DNA from: Nymphaea colorata
Lineage: Eukaryota > Streptophyta > Magnoliopsida > Nymphaeales > Nymphaeaceae
NCBI RefSeq assembly: GCF_008831285.2
Contig: NC_045145.1
Coordinates: forward strand, 15,374,802 to 15,438,801
Length of the DNA: 64,000 nucleotides
Direction: 5' to 3'
A program made the translations under genes and the position numbers. Positions 45,501 to 59,387 of this stretch are shown here, in pieces. The number at the start of each line of letters is the position of its first letter. The first letter of the stretch is position 1. Below the pieces are notes generated by a model. It was not told where the DNA came from and searched no databases. It was given only the letters and a program-made list of their open reading frames with translations.

Positions 45501-48500
45501 GAATACTTGGATAAGTGAAGGGTGCAAAGCTAGCTGCAAAGAATGTTCAATCGAGTCTTCATTGGGTACAGAAGATTTGAAATCAAGAAACAAGGAATTG
45601 TATTATGGCTTCCAGTTTCAAGGTATGCATTCTACACTGGTCATAGTGCATCAAGCATTAAGAATGTTAAACAAAATGTTTCAGGAACATGGACCAAGTC
45701 ATGCTAGACAGCAATGCACATATATAGATGCTAACGAAGTAAAGACTTTGTCTCACTATAAAAAGGACACTGTTCAACTTTGTAAAGCCCATATAGTCAA
45801 TGCTTGAGCCTATTAATCCAGTGCCAAAGCATCCTCAGGACACAATGAGATTTTCTCTGTAGTAATTGTAAATGTGTAGGTTTGGGAACAAGGAAATTGT
45901 AAATGCTCATCGAACCGTTTTGTAACTCCCAATGGACCGATCAATAGATGGCCCTACTCAACTAATCAATGTATCATCAGACTTTTTTGGAAAAAGGAAG
46001 AGCTTCCTTGATGACAGTGATTGTTAAGTTCCATGACATTTATGGCACCTTTTGAGGGCTCAAATCATCTATTTCCAACCCCATATTATAATCAAATGCT
46101 TGAAAGTTGAAACTAATATATGGTACTTAAATCAATACATTATGCATGTGTACACAAGAGCACATAACAAGAGAGACACCAACCAAGCAGTGTTAACCAC
46201 CTCTTTTTTTGCTCTGCCTGGTAACTCGAAGAGTCTTATATGAGAATGAACAAGCTCCTAAGCTGAGTCAAAAAAAGCAAATCTTATTTCTCGGCCTTAA
46301 ACTCTCATACAGAAATTTCTCTTATCAATTACATGAGATGAGCTATGGTTACTTTTTCATGCGCAAGGATGTTTATGTACTGAAAATGATAATTCTGCAG
46401 CATCACAAACAGTCTGCTTCTTAGAACTAGACAACATAAACTATGGAACAAACATCTGTCTAGATTCATTTGATTTGATGACAATCACTTGTGCATGAAC
46501 TCAAATCAATGAGTATAGGTTCCACAATAAAGGCTGTCATTTGTAAGATTTACAGGCTTTTTATGCAACAGCAGAAAAGAAAACTACTTTTGATTATCCT
46601 CCATTATATGAACCAAGCTGCGGTTATCATTCACAAAATGAGAAGTATTCAAGCAAAAAAGGCATACCAATCATCCACCGAAAGAAACCCGTTAAGCAGA
46701 CCCAGGCTCTGGTTTTTCACAAGCTCAGAAGAACGCTCTTCAACAGATTCATTTTCCATATCAAGGGCAGAATAAAGGTCTATTGACACGTCCCCTTGTT
46801 TCTCATCTTCCATCAAGTCCTTTCCAATGGCAGCAAGATTAATTTTTCCAATTTTATTTGCCTGCAAATTTCAAAAGAACGGGTAATAGTGAAACAAAAA
46901 TTACCAAGAAAGCCATGTGGAAATATATATAGAAAAAAATAATTTATAAAGAATAACAATTCCAAAGGAGTACATTCCATGATTAAGCAAGATACCCAAA
47001 GCCACAACATTCCCACGCATAGCCCATTCATTCATTGCATTTGGGGCTGCATTGTGTTCAATAAATAAAATAACTGTGCTAGAGTATATGTGGAATGGAT
47101 GTGGCAGTTGGTCCTCACACTGAGAAGGGTACTCTTGGTGTCAAATTCAACAATGGGAGGAAGAATTGAAGTTACAGAACTCTGAAGTGCAAACTTGGGA
47201 GCAAGAGCTAATATTTTAATACTCCAGACTTCCATATTCAATAAGGAGATTCTTGAAGATCCTATACCTCTTCAAACCTTTTTGCTGAGAAGGCCTCATA
47301 AAGCTCAAATGCTTCCTCGTCCTTTGGCAACAAATGAGCATATCTGAAAATAAGAACTCCCTTTTTGAGATGCTACAAATTCACAACCTAAAAAAAAGAG
47401 ACTAAAACTTTGACACATATGTGGAGTAAATTCATCCAATAGGCAATAACACAAAAGCTTCCAAACTGCATGCTGTCTATTACATGAACCTTGTAATAAC
47501 CACCAAATAACAAATCAGCATGGTACAATAGAAAGTGATAACCTGGCCAAGCCCTTCTTCCAGTTGCAACCAAAGGTACACTCTCTGGCCTGTTTTTGGT
47601 AAAGAAGTTTCATAAAGCTAAAGATTTTAAAAATCCCAGAAAATCACTACCACATTTATAACTTGAACATCAAAGGAAGAAAACAAACAGGGAGACACAA
47701 TGCTACACAAAAAGAAGAAACAATAGGGAGTACAGTGATATTTTTTCCCTCGTATCCCTAGTCTAACTGCCTAAAATCATAGATTCTTATGACCACCAAC
47801 CAGCCTATAATATCATAAAATCACAATTGCATTGATGACTGCCATCACAGTTAAGCCACAGGAGGTCTAAGCCACCTTCCTCAGTTGCTAGCAAGCCAAG
47901 CACACAAGGTTCACCAACAAAAAAATGTAGTAAAGATAGGTTTGGTATATGGCCCTGGCCCATGTCAATGAAAATACCTCCAGGAGAAGATTGCCACTCA
48001 AAGAAAATGTATCCAGCTTGCAGATATGTGCTTCTCATTCCCAAAAGCCAAGCAAGAATGTCTTTAATGGTCTTGAGAAATAACCAGCAATTAATTTTTC
48101 ACCATCCCAGAATTAACTTTATCTTTGACATAATAAAACTTTCTAATGAAGAAAACAAAAATGTGAAATATACCCACATGATTGATCTAACATTAGGTCC
48201 TTAGATCCAACAAACAAGATAATGTCCACCCCAATGGTCTCAGACTTTCAGTACAATAAGTCAGTAAGGTAAATGCAGGTAAGAGCATGAAGCACCATAG
48301 GGCCTCACAGTTAGATTGGTTACAATCCCACAACCTTATAGCTCTGAGAGTCTAAAGGCTACCATCTTGTACATTGCTTAATTTCAAGGAATTTTCTTAT
48401 GTCTTCTCTATATATCATCCATATCAAATCAAGGTGCAACTCTACCCAGCAGACTACAGCAATTACCTAAACATCCACCATGCACTATGGTAATGATAAG

Positions 48501-51500
48501 ACTGCTTAGCAGGTCCAGTTCAGCCTGTGCTACCAAGAAGCCACATTACACAATCCCAAGATTCCAATATTCTGAAGAAAGATATACGATAACAACAATG
48601 AAACCGCAATGCACACTACATAATTTATACTCAGAGAAATATATAAAGGTTTCAACTTGACCTTTTGAACACCGAAACTAATAGCAAACAGAAAAGGGAC
48701 TGTCAGACTATGATACTAAGAAGCATGGCATCACAATATTGAAAATAAGGGAAGTTTCAAAGAAGAAGAGACATAAACAGAAGACAGGAGGACACCATTT
48801 TTAAACATAAGGATCACATTCTTGAGATTTTTTGCATGACCAAGGTATGCTTATTGCCGAATAAAGTTCACCACTTCTTCAAGCAAGTTATAACTCCCAT
48901 GCAGAAGAGTAGATTTTAGGAATAACTAAATTCTCAGACCCTTTCACTAAGTTTCAATATTCTCTACCAATAAACCCTTCGATCACATGAGAATCCCAAG
49001 ATAGTGTTACAGCTGGCACCAGTCTGTTCGATGAACAGTGTACAATTAGAGAAGAGCACAAGATAGGTAACAATGCTTATGGATCCACAAAGCCAAAGAC
49101 AAATCCATAGGAAGAACATATCACTTGCCTTCATTTCCAGGAACATATTGAAAAGCGCTGAAATTGAAAATTCTGTAAAGCTCCATGACTTTGCCCTACT
49201 TTAAGCTAGAATCACGAATTTGATTGCGACAATGGTGCAGATCTAATCCTTCCAGCTTAACAACTGATTATGATGAAAAGCTTCTACAAGGACTGCAATT
49301 ATGCTCCAACCCTTATACAATATTATTGAAGGTATGACAAGCCACAGGAAGGACCAATAACCCCTCATATACCATAATGTCCATGATAGCATACCCAAAA
49401 GGAAGGGGACATAGAAGGGGGAACACAGAGAAACTGCCCAAGAAGGCTTCAACTCATAAGCCCAAACGGAAGTGTGCTCTCAAACATATGGCCAAGAAAA
49501 AGCCAGTCCCTTCTTCCCCCAAAAAGCTATTTGCTATCATATGCAAAATCAGTAGGCACTTGCCAACATAATTTTCTGTATATTTGTTATTTCCAATAAA
49601 TGGTCCAATGCCGAAGAAGGAATCCATTCACCAAAGCGTGATTGACCCGGCCATTAAGCACTTAAAGTTCTATCTTCTGACTTCTCAACCAGGTAGTCAA
49701 GATAAGCATCAACTATCAAGCACTAACGTCCAAGCAGATGGCCTCATCAAACATTCACAAAATTATGCAGAACCATTCCCAACGCCCATTCATAGTGAAA
49801 TTCCAGTACAGACTCTAAACAATTATCTGCAATCCAGATATATACATTATCCAAAGTTATGGATGCCTTTCACATTTGAGTCAGCAAAGCGATGGTAGTC
49901 CATCAGGATTATGTACCCCCAAGAGTGTTAAAAGCTTCAAAACTTTAACTCCCACACATCAAAATACATGTGGAGTGCAGACCTAAATACTCCAGTACCA
50001 AATTCACAAGCCAAATGTATTTAAGAACCCTTCGCACCATGCAGTAACAGCATGTTCTCAAATCAACAGCTCTACAGCAAGTATAGATGAAACAGATGAG
50101 GGCCAACTTCATTCATTGCACTGTCACTTCTACAATGTGAAAATATTTGGCAAAGGCTGGGAACTAAACGATAAGAACTGCCTGGTGGATTACAGCTTGA
50201 TTGTGGACATCCAACATGAACCCAAAGAAGCATTACCATAGCCAATGTGATAGTCATAAGTTAGACTGCTGCTGTGCATGATATGGATTGACTTCCTAGG
50301 ACAAGTCTTGTGTGAAACTCCAAATGAGAGGAAACATTAAAAGAAGCTAAAATAAGGAAAGGAAAGTTAGGACATGCACAAGAAGAGTTCAATAATATAA
50401 GCAAACTGAAAAAAAAAATATGAAATTATTATACAAAATTAGACACGCACACGAGACATTAACATGCATCATAGAATTGAAAAACCAGATAAAAATATAG
50501 TAATAGCAGCAAAAGAAACAAAACAAAAAAACATTACAAAAAAATTGAAGCAATACTCACATGCTATCAAGATCAATAAAATTGGACTTGACCAGCAACG
50601 CAGTCAGCCTGTAAAGTCCATGAGGCACATTATGACCAACTTCCATCCGCTGATAGTATTGGAATTTAAACCCCAGGATTTGAGAAGCATGCGACTGGAC
50701 AGCAAAAAACATGGAGTTCGTAAAGCGCCTCAACCATCCAAACCATAGTTGAAACAAACAGATCATGCTGATAAGGTGACATCACAAGCATGTATAAGGT
50801 ATACCACCTTGGGAAAAATAGGTATTAGATGAAAGAAAATATCATTGTCTGGTTGAAGCTCGAAACACTCTAATACCTGTTGCCATACAAGGGCCACATC
50901 AATAGTAATCTCAAATTAGGCGATAAAAACAGAGAAAACAACCTATAAAATAAACTGAAAAAGCATCTGCAAATTGAAGATATAACATCAAGAATAACAG
51001 AATATAACACAAATTTAGAAACAAAAAACACTAGGAAACAATTCATAAAAAATTAAGTGGTACTTACTATATCAAACACACGATTTGGATCCAGATCAAA
51101 ATGTCCAATCAGTGACTGCAGTAAATAAGATAGAGATCAATCACCAACTTCAACATGCATAAAGGATATCAATCTTTAGGATAAAACCAAGGGCAAGACA
51201 AAACCTTGATAATGCTGATCACTGTATTAGATGTATTCTGTGTACAAGCTTTGGGGTCAACCTGAGACAGAAGAGTAACCTACAAAAACATGCAACTAAA
51301 TGATGAGTGACAGGCATGAATCTAAAAGAAACAAAATAAATCCAAAACATTAAAATCAAAATAAATATGTGCAACCAGGCAACAAAGGAAAATGAAAGTA
51401 TTCTCCTAAGCAAGGAAGTCATAGCAGCACAATCTAAGAGTTTATGACAACCTCTTATCCTTGTATTACATACAGTCTCAACCAGCCATGACTCAGTTGA

Positions 51501-54500
51501 TCTTCAGTGAGGAAGAGAAAAGGATAAAGAATGTAAATTTGGAAAATATGAAACAGCAAAGAATTTAAGATGAAAGACTAGAGTGCTTCGTGCAAAGAGT
51601 TTGAATTACCTTCTGTAGTTCCCCAGAATAGGTTAGCACAAAAAAATTGCATATGTGTGTGTGTTGTGTGGATTCTTAGGAACTAACAAAGCTAGAAAAC
51701 TATTTAACACCTCAAGTTGTGAACCCAAAAAAAAGGCATGATAATGGACTGTGGATTACATGTTTAACAGTTCATGCTATGGATCTAGCTTTTACAGAAA
51801 AATGAACAAGCATGAAAAAAGCCATCGAAATTTAGAGGATTACCAGCTTGGCATATCCTTCACTTTCTTCCCTAAGAAGGTTGAACTTTGTTTGCTGATA
51901 AAGAAGACGAGTATTTACCCTAACCTGCACGAAAAAGTAAGATAAAAGAATGAATAAGAGTAAGAAATAAATGCAATCAAAATTTCTTGGACTCTAAACA
52001 AACGTTGAAGCAGAATAATAAATGTGTGAACAAAGTCACAAGCACAAGGATAGCTATTTACACAGCATTTTACCAACGGTTAACACCCTAGACAGCAAAA
52101 CAGCCACACAGAGCCCCAACAGTAAATTGTTGGTGAAGACGTACACCTCATAACTATAATTTTCTATATTAGTTTTATTCCTTTTTTTTCTTCCTCTTAT
52201 CACGCAGATTAATCTGCACCTTCCTTTCTCCATCAGTCATGACACGTGTTTAGTACTTTCAATCTACATTTCTGTGCTTGATAAGCAACCTGCTACCAAG
52301 GAAGGGTTCAATCAGGAATCCATCAGGATCATCCAGTCAAATACATTATTATGATGCTCCTGAGAGAGACAACAACTGAAAACGAACCCAGAATCGCATG
52401 TGTAGAACAGCTCCAATTTGATCTGTTTGCAGATCAAGCAGTCTAGCAAAAATCAGCTCATCAAGATGAGTTCAGCTCAGAAAGATTAGTACATGGAATT
52501 GTGTATATACTGCCTAAATTTTAAGAATAGAATAACTTGTTCATGCAACTCTGCAACAAATCTGTTCTTCTTGTCTACATCTTCTCGACAGAAAAAGTTT
52601 CCCAAATAAGCCACAAATTTGTTCTGCAATTACAAACTACTGCTTGAGTTACTTGAGAACAAAGCCCGAGCAAACAGGCCTATCCTGCCAAGAAAAATAT
52701 ATATATATAATACATAGGTTCATTTAACACATTTACATTGACTGATGTTGGATATTCCTTCCTTTAGCATCACGAAGTTAACTAGCCCAACAAATTGAAT
52801 AGCTTTGGACATGCAAGACCTACCAATCAAAAACAAGCTATCTGAAGCAACAGACAAGCAAATGGAGCAAGCTATCAACCAAAAATGTGCACTTCAGGGA
52901 TATGCAGGGTATTTTTACAAAATGATTAGAGTATGCAGAAGGTTATAGACTTTTACTGATACAAATATGTCTTTAACCATGGTCCATCATTTTGATGCTT
53001 GCTTGCTCTTCAAAATAGCCACTAAGAATAATGAAATCCCATAGTAACATAATGAAAATGAGACTCTATAGTCTATATACCTCTTTAGACTTGAGATCCT
53101 GTGCCTTGATCTTAATCATTTCAGACTCCCACAAGAATTCTTCCTGCAGCATAGGAGATTTGCCAAGCCACCAATCACCATAGAAACAAGTGGGTATCAG
53201 TGAAAGAGATGACAATGAATATTGACCATGATAAAGTGTCCACATATTCCAAAATCACATGGTAAATTGGTAATCCAAGCATATTATGAGCACCTCACAG
53301 CGTTCTTGGAAAAGTCTTAAAGGAACAGTAGCCGATTCCACCAGCCATTTTGCCTGTCAATCAGGAAAATGAATGTGATGAACATTGAAAAATTAAAAAA
53401 AGAAGCTAACAAGAATGGACCAGACATGAAATATTTTATACTAGATACTGAATCCTGATATTCATGGACTATGAAGATAAGCCATCTTAAATATCTCTAA
53501 TACCTCAACATAATTTTTCCCTACTACATAAGCATCCATGAAATATCAACATAGGCTCTTGTTAAACATGTCTAATAATCTCAACCATCTTCCCCATGTC
53601 ACAAAGGACCTTTGCATCACCAAGAAACCAATATAAAAAACTTCCAACATCAAGATAAATATAAATAGACCAGTGTTTTGTTAAGCATTCAAGTAAAAAT
53701 TTGTATCATGTTCAAAACAGTTACTGTTTCATTCTATAAAGTGTGCAGATATAGAAAACTAAAAGAAGTGTTTGTACCAGAAAAAAAAATTGCATGTAAG
53801 TGTATCATGGAACCATGCCAAATAAATCGCCTAAGTTCTGCTTTCACATTCGACATTCATCATGATAAGTTTAAAAATTAAAACCTATAACTATAATCAG
53901 ATCCACATTCTTTACATCCTTGGATTCATGTCCTATTGACCATGGAAAGGATGATGCTACACCCCCATAGCCATTATTGCTTGATTGAGCAATTGGATAT
54001 GATACAAAGAACTAAACATCGAGTAACATTTGGGTATCTAACAGAGACTACAGACAGCAAGATGATTCATCACAAACTAGGTATTTAAGAGAAACAAGTC
54101 ATGAACTAAGAGAAAATTGCTATGGCGGGTTTACTATTAAAATATCTTAACCTTGCAAAGCACACTGATACACCAATGAAGCAAATCCCAATAATAAAAG
54201 GAGTCATGTTCAAATTTCAACCACTGAAACAACAATTTACAACTTAATGACATCCTCTCAATGGGAGAAAGAAAATGCTCCCTACAACCAACGACATTGA
54301 AATAATGCACCAAACCAAAATTTTATAAAATAGGATACAAAAGAAATGAGAGTCAAACTCTACAGAAGTTAAGAAGTAAAGCAAATGCAAGAGATTTACC
54401 ATCTTGACAAGTCGAACACGGTACTCTCCCAGCATTGTAAGCTGCAATGTTTACTTCAAACATGAGCAAGATAGTTCACAAATAACGGAAACAATTGTCC

Positions 54501-56734
54501 TCCTATATCCAGCCAATGCAGAAATTCATGCACTATGTTGAAGCCAAAAGAACCTAACGCTGAAAGTTATCTCACTTACTATGTTGGAGGAAAAAAGCAA
54601 AAACATCAAGGAGACTAAAAATAAAATTAATAAAAGGAATGGTACAAATAAGCAAACATGACATCTTTTGAATCCCAAAATTGCATGATATACAGTACCC
54701 ATCTTTGCTTAAAGTGAAAACCTTTTTCTTTTATATCACGTACTTGTAAAATAATTCTACATGCACAAGATTATCCTCAAATTTGCTCTAGTTTGTAGAG
54801 GTTATTTCTATCTATTTTTAATGTTTCCTCTAAATTTCATGCCTGTTAAGCATAAATCTCATACTCCATCGAGACAAAAAGGATATGAAGGGGCTTTTTG
54901 GAAGGAAATGCAAGCACCTTTTTGGAAGTTGAGCTTTCCAGGCAAAGACATGGATGTTTGTCATATAAATCAATTGATACGTAATAATTTGTAAATCCAG
55001 ATCAGCTAATTGTTCTGTGATAGCAGTAGCTCTGGTAGATATTTCTTTTCTAAATGTATTGAAGTCTTGGGTAGTAAAAAAAAAAAAAAAAAAAAAGTGG
55101 GCTGCTCTATTTCTGGGATTGGATTTCATATTAGAATGAAACTTGTAACTGTAATTTGTAATAAAGTATGTTTCTTAGCTATGGGCCTAGCAAAAGAAAA
55201 TTTGAGATAGGGTCCTATAAGATCCTCCCCGCCCCCTCCAACAAAGAAAAAATGGTTCCTCTTTATACCAATTAAGGGAAACTTCTAACTTTTGTTCTAG
55301 GAAATCCCACAAGGATCTACTCCTTACTCAATTTCCTAGTAGGACCAAACCTCATTGATTTCATTCTATTCTTTACTTCCTCGTAATCCATGAATATGGT
55401 GTTAACTGTTAAGGTATCAATGTCCATGACTTTCCCATATTTATCACCATAGTTACCAGAAAATTTGATTTCCTGGCATCCAATTTGCTTCATAATTCAC
55501 ACCCCATCCCTGATGCAATATATAATATTTTTCAAATGCTAAACTTGCTTTCTGCCATTCTCATATCCTTCTCAGTTACTGGTGATTGCGGTCATGGCAG
55601 CATAAATAGGCTATATGATATTCCAAGACGATTTGTTTAAAAGACTGGCCGTAACAATTTTGCCAACAAAACCATATGAGCAAGCATAGGAGCTATAAAT
55701 AGAGAAGGAAGAAATAGATTTTTCAGGTAGGATTTCTTCAGATAACAAATTCATGTAAGGATAAGCGCCAAGTTATTGCTAATGGATAATACCATTAAAA
55801 GCTCTTAGAATATACAAAGATGATTTCAAGCCAAACCATGCATACGCTCAGGTTTGATGACTATGGCTAATCAAAATGGTTCATATAAATCATAAATACT
55901 TTTTGCATTACTTAGGGACATGATGACCAAGGAGAGTTTCATTAACTATTTACTGCATTAATAAGTTGCCCTTCATAATAGGTTAAGATATTTCCTTTCA
56001 AGTGCCTACTCATCTGTTGCTTCCAGTAAAAGTCCCTTGATTGTTCGAACAGAGAAATCAGATTGCATGAAAAGGTGCAAGTTTTCCGAAACCATGAAAG
56101 CTCTTGTTTCCAGGCATTACAAAGCCATCAGACAGACAGATGCATGATGAATTCAACCGATGCGTCAAGAACACTCGGTCGGCTCCCGACCCCAGCAAAC
56201 ACCAGCTTGATACTGATTAAACCAATACATACGACCAAGCATGTTAAATAGTGAAGTAACACAATAAGCTGAACCTGAACGGAGTGAATGAGATCAAATT
56301 TAACATAACGCGGAACTATCGCCGAGAGAATCAATGACTAACAAAGGAATGCAGAAGGACGCACTTACATCTTGGCCCATGTGGGCTACGATATCTGCAA
56401 AAATAGAGCCCACTTCCTCTTTCGATGTCTTCTCCAAAAACTCGACCGAGTCAAGAACCGGCTTACACCTCTGCATCGGCAAGTCCCCGCGGACCTACAA
56501 TCACCCAAAACCAATTAGCAAACATACAGAACCATAATCACATGTAAAAAGCCGAAATGACAATAAAAGAGACATAAAAAATGAGGTTCGCACCATGGCC
56601 CAGCAGAGCTCGTAGATGAACCTGGTGGCGGGGACGGGGCCCGCCAATCGGAACCCATTACTGCCCACCTTCCACTCGCGTATGCAGTCCTCGGTTACGA
56701 ATTTGCACTCGACAGAGAGTGAAGACATTCCCAT
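31706..56734 (-). CDS. THO2: THO complex subunit 2 (THOC2)
   Basis: I assembled 32 exons by hand, all with GT-AG introns and all joining in frame, into 1890 residues. Arabidopsis THO2 is about 1820. THO2 is the large scaffold of the nuclear THO complex (core of TREX), which couples transcription and splicing to mRNA export and, in plants, to small-RNA production. The order matches the family from end to end: the N-terminal THOC2 region (exons 1-13), the central Tho2 region (exons 14-24), the conserved C-terminal Tharp-like region (exons 25-28), and a low-complexity Ser/Thr then Arg/Asp/Glu-rich tail (exons 29-32). The start is the first Met of [15 protein letters not shown], which directly precedes the conserved ECK(Y/F)VTE motif. 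No frameshift or missing segment was found. Exon coordinates are in the three following entries. Confidence 0.95.
34327..34480. repeat. Nested tandem repeats beside the THO2 exon 30 acceptor
   Basis: Two copies of a 53- to 54-bp unit (34327-34380, 34381-34433) are followed by two copies of its last half (25 bp, from 34434). On the minus strand each ends in 'tttgcttcag' or a close variant, which looks like a 3' splice site. The array lies 36-190 bp upstream of exon 30 in transcript sense. Confidence 0.85.
36477..36543. repeat. AT microsatellite, about 66 bp, in a THO2 intron
   Basis: A pure TA dinucleotide run in the intron between exons 27 and 28. It is likely to be length-polymorphic. Confidence 0.95.
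41030..41420. repeat. Repeat remnant in THO2 intron 21
   Basis: The segment is rich in 'ggcctaggtggtgcc', 'ctgcctaggcag' and 'aggtagag' words with internal near-repeats (about 41036-41065 and 41150-41185). Such 'gcctaggc' words are typical of short non-autonomous plant elements. The ends are not visible. Confidence 0.45.
42584..42630. repeat. T-tract followed by G-rich tract in a THO2 intron
   Basis: About 23 T residues are followed by a G-run pattern 'gggtgggtggggggggg' and a short GA run. The G part (42607-42623) meets the simple G-quadruplex rule on the plus strand, which is the template strand for THO2. Confidence 0.85.
44470..44770 (-). mobile_element. LINE-type retrotransposon fragment (C-terminal end of the reverse transcriptase ORF)
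   Basis: The minus strand reads in one frame [19 protein letters not shown], then [20 protein letters not shown], then [15 protein letters not shown]. This matches the widespread C-terminal signature of plant LINE reverse transcriptase proteins, which runs (K)IRNE.IR..LGV..I.DK, then RLRWFGHV.RRP, then a basic RGRPKKTW-like stretch. Only this end remains, inside a THO2 intron and in the same orientation as the gene. The family match is from memory. Confidence 0.65.
50561..56734 (-). other. THO2: THO2 exons 1-10 (N-terminal region)
   Basis: Exons in transcript order: 56594-56734, 56369-56494, 54400-54441, 53294-53353, 53081-53143, 51844-51924, 51205-51279, 51068-51115, 50808-50876 and 50561-50694. 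They encode residues 1 to about 280. Motifs include [98 protein letters not shown] and [16 protein letters not shown]. Exon 3 is only 42 nt, between introns of 1.9 and 1.0 kb. Exon 10 ends with two bases of a codon completed by exon 11 after a 3.2-kb intron. Confidence 0.9.
54835..55096 (+). other. Candidate poly(A)-tailed retroposed sequence in THO2 intron 2
   Basis: On the plus strand an open frame reads [20 protein letters not shown] and ends RNNL-stop at about 54994. About 80 bases later comes a run of some 21 A residues (55076-55096). An ORF end, a short 3' UTR-like stretch and a poly(A) run is the pattern expected of an inserted cDNA. I do not recognise the protein, and the 5' end and target-site duplication were not found. 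Confidence 0.3.
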
Positions 56735-57679
56735 GACACAAAGAAAACCTTGAGGCGTTCAAAACCCTAGCCCCTCATGAGCAAGTATCAAAAATGGGGA
56801 GAAAGAAGAAAAGCAGAGGAAACGAAGAAACCGAGGAAGCCGGATTCCCTCTAGAGGAAGCAACGAGACGAAACCCAAGCGTCCGCTGCCTCAGAAATTT
56901 TAGACCAAACGGAGATTGCAGTGATCGGATTCCGGTCCCCGCCGGAAGAGAAGCGTTAGATTGCCGCGGTTCGGTCTGGAGCGGGAAAGAGGAAGCGCCC
57001 TGGGGGGAAATGACACCGTCCTAGTTGAGGCAAAGATTGGGATTGCAAATCGACTTGGTTAATCGAGGAATTACGCAAATACCATCTATCCAAACGGTGC
57101 CATCATCTTACCAAACCCTGTTTCCTGCTGCGCTGCGTATAAATACTTTGGGTTTTCCATTTGGATCCGGATCGGGTCATGCATTTGGGTTTTAACCAAA
57201 TCCAACTTAGCTTATTCCGATTGAACGAAAGGATTACGACTCCCTGCTAAAATACACACCCGGCTCCACTTGTTGTACCTTTTTAGGTCTCTACTAAAAT
57301 AATGTATAACTAAATTTTTTATACACATTTTCTATGTTGCAAGAGTGAAATTATCAAAGGCGGAACCAAGGTAAGGCTCGCATGAGTTTTAGCCCCACTT
57401 TTAATAAGTTACATGTAAAATTTAAAAAAGTTCACTTATTTTATATAAAAGTTTTGAAAAATGATATTTCAGCTTTAGTTAAAATTTAAAAACTTTAATT
57501 TGATCAGCTTAGGATTGGTGATCATTAATTAAAATTTTTGAAACCTTTTATAATTTCTAACCAATCTCTTTTCAAAAGTTTTACAAAGGTGGAACCACAA
57601 ATTTTAAAAGTTTTAAAAAGGTAAAATTTTAAATTTTAAAAATTTAACGAGGGACCGAGGCCCCATGTTATGTCGTACA

Positions 57680-57684
<5 letters not shown>

Positions 57685-57711
<27 letters not shown>

Positions 57712-57712
57712 T
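57685..57712. repeat. CT microsatellite, about 28 bp
   Basis: An uninterrupted CT dinucleotide run in the intergenic region between THO2 and the BAP31-like gene. Confidence 0.95.
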
Positions 57713-59356
57713 TTGTTTTTTGACAAATATTTGCCATAGCAAATATTGGTGAAAGACGACGTCTCAAATGTTGTGTTGGAAATGCATCCTGCCATCAAAC
57801 GCACTTTTAGGTCCCGACTTCTTGACTCACCTTGAAAGTGCATTTCTTGTTTGCGAAGTAAACGTTCTTCATAACTTGATTTATATCCAACTTTGTTCGC
57901 TTAATTAGCAAAGACACTTTGTACCCAATTTTTAGTATTTAAATTAACAAGACACCGCAGGTCAAATTGAATGCGTATAAGAGCACTGGTTCATAGGTGC
58001 CTTTTCTTTTTTTTTTGCTAACAAGGATAAGTGACAGAAAATGAGTTTGGTTTCTAGGCTTCTTGCCATCACCTTTTCCACCTTCTATCTCTCTCTATAT
58101 ATATATATGTGTCATATATAGTCATTTTATAATAATTTAGTCATCTAATCAAGACCATTCAATCAATTATTTTTGTGATATAACGTTAACTTTTTTTTGT
58201 TCTTTGTTTTTATCTCAATCATTCATTCGATTAGAAGGAACTGCAGACTGCCGTAATTATACCAGATGCACCATCCACTCAATATATATATATATATATA
58301 TATTGCCTCTTACATGTATAGTTTAAGGGGTGGCATGCTTGAAAGTTGAAAAGCAAGATGGACAGATTGCTTGAAGAATTCAATAATAAAAACTGAAATC
58401 CTACAGCCATCTTGACTTCTATTCGATCACAACCATCCAATAAGTTGCATTTGACGGTGTGCTTTGAAGGGCCAATGGATTTCTCCGGTGGGAGAATCTA
58501 CAAATCCTACGCATATATATATGCACTATTTTATTTCGTTTTTTTCTACAAAACCAGTAGAATACTATGAAACCGTGGACCATAAATAATTTTACAAAAT
58601 GCGATCATTTTATAATTTATAACAAATTAGTATAAATTCGATCATACCAACAGACGCAATATATCTCCTAAACTAAATGCGTAAAAGAGTCACGTTAGCC
58701 CATTGCATACCTCACATTCCATTAAACATTTAACCAAATCCACAGACACATACATCTAATTCCCAAACGGCTCATTATATACCTATTCATGTCCCGATGG
58801 CGAGTCCCATTCGGGCCTTCCAAGCAGAAGATGGCAAAAATTAATGTTGTAACATACAGTAAATGGAAAAAATCAATAGAAATCATTTGTTAATATATTT
58901 GGATAAATAATTATTATACTTACCATAAAATTATTCTTTATTTATTGTTTAGTATCGAGATTTTGAACACGCAAAGAATACAAATAGATCAAAATTTGTG
59001 TAGCATATACTTTATGCCTAATACAAAATATTTGAATAACATATTATAATACGTGAATAGAAACACGAAAATGATTTTTTAATATCTATTTTATGTGCAA
59101 TACAACATTGTGTATATATCTCTATATCTATATTGGCATTAATATGAGTCTACATGCAACTATATGAATATGCAGAGATATATATTGATTTTGAGCCAAG
59201 ATTTGTCAGGTCATACGTGAACCTTCTTCCGAACGTCGGTGGGGTTTCTAAATTTTTAAGGTTCCCGTTTTCAGTGAAAATAGGCAAAGATGGATGTCTA
59301 TAAAGATGTCCATTCATGTTATTGTTACCCATAGAAGAAGGTACCTGTGGGGAACC

Positions 59357-59387
<31 letters not shown>

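Larger units (their letters stand above)
39376..47343 (-). other. THO2: THO2 exons 11-24 (central region)
   Basis: Exons in transcript order: 47268-47343, 46668-46861, 45161-45241, 44137-44350, 43774-44010, 43573-43653, 43318-43437, 43162-43221, 42954-43081, 42371-42467, 42157-42285, 40045-40148, 39770-39950 and 39376-39548. They cover residues about 281-905. Motifs include [107 protein letters not shown] and [20 protein letters not shown]. The intron between exons 21 and 22 (40149-42156) is 2 kb and holds repeat remnants. The one between exons 13 and 14 holds a LINE fragment. Confidence 0.9.

Noticed and set aside
56794-57024. A 76-codon plus-strand frame starting MGRKKKSRGNEE
   Set aside because: It is antisense to the THO2 leader, where purine-rich sequence keeps the frame open. 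No family match.
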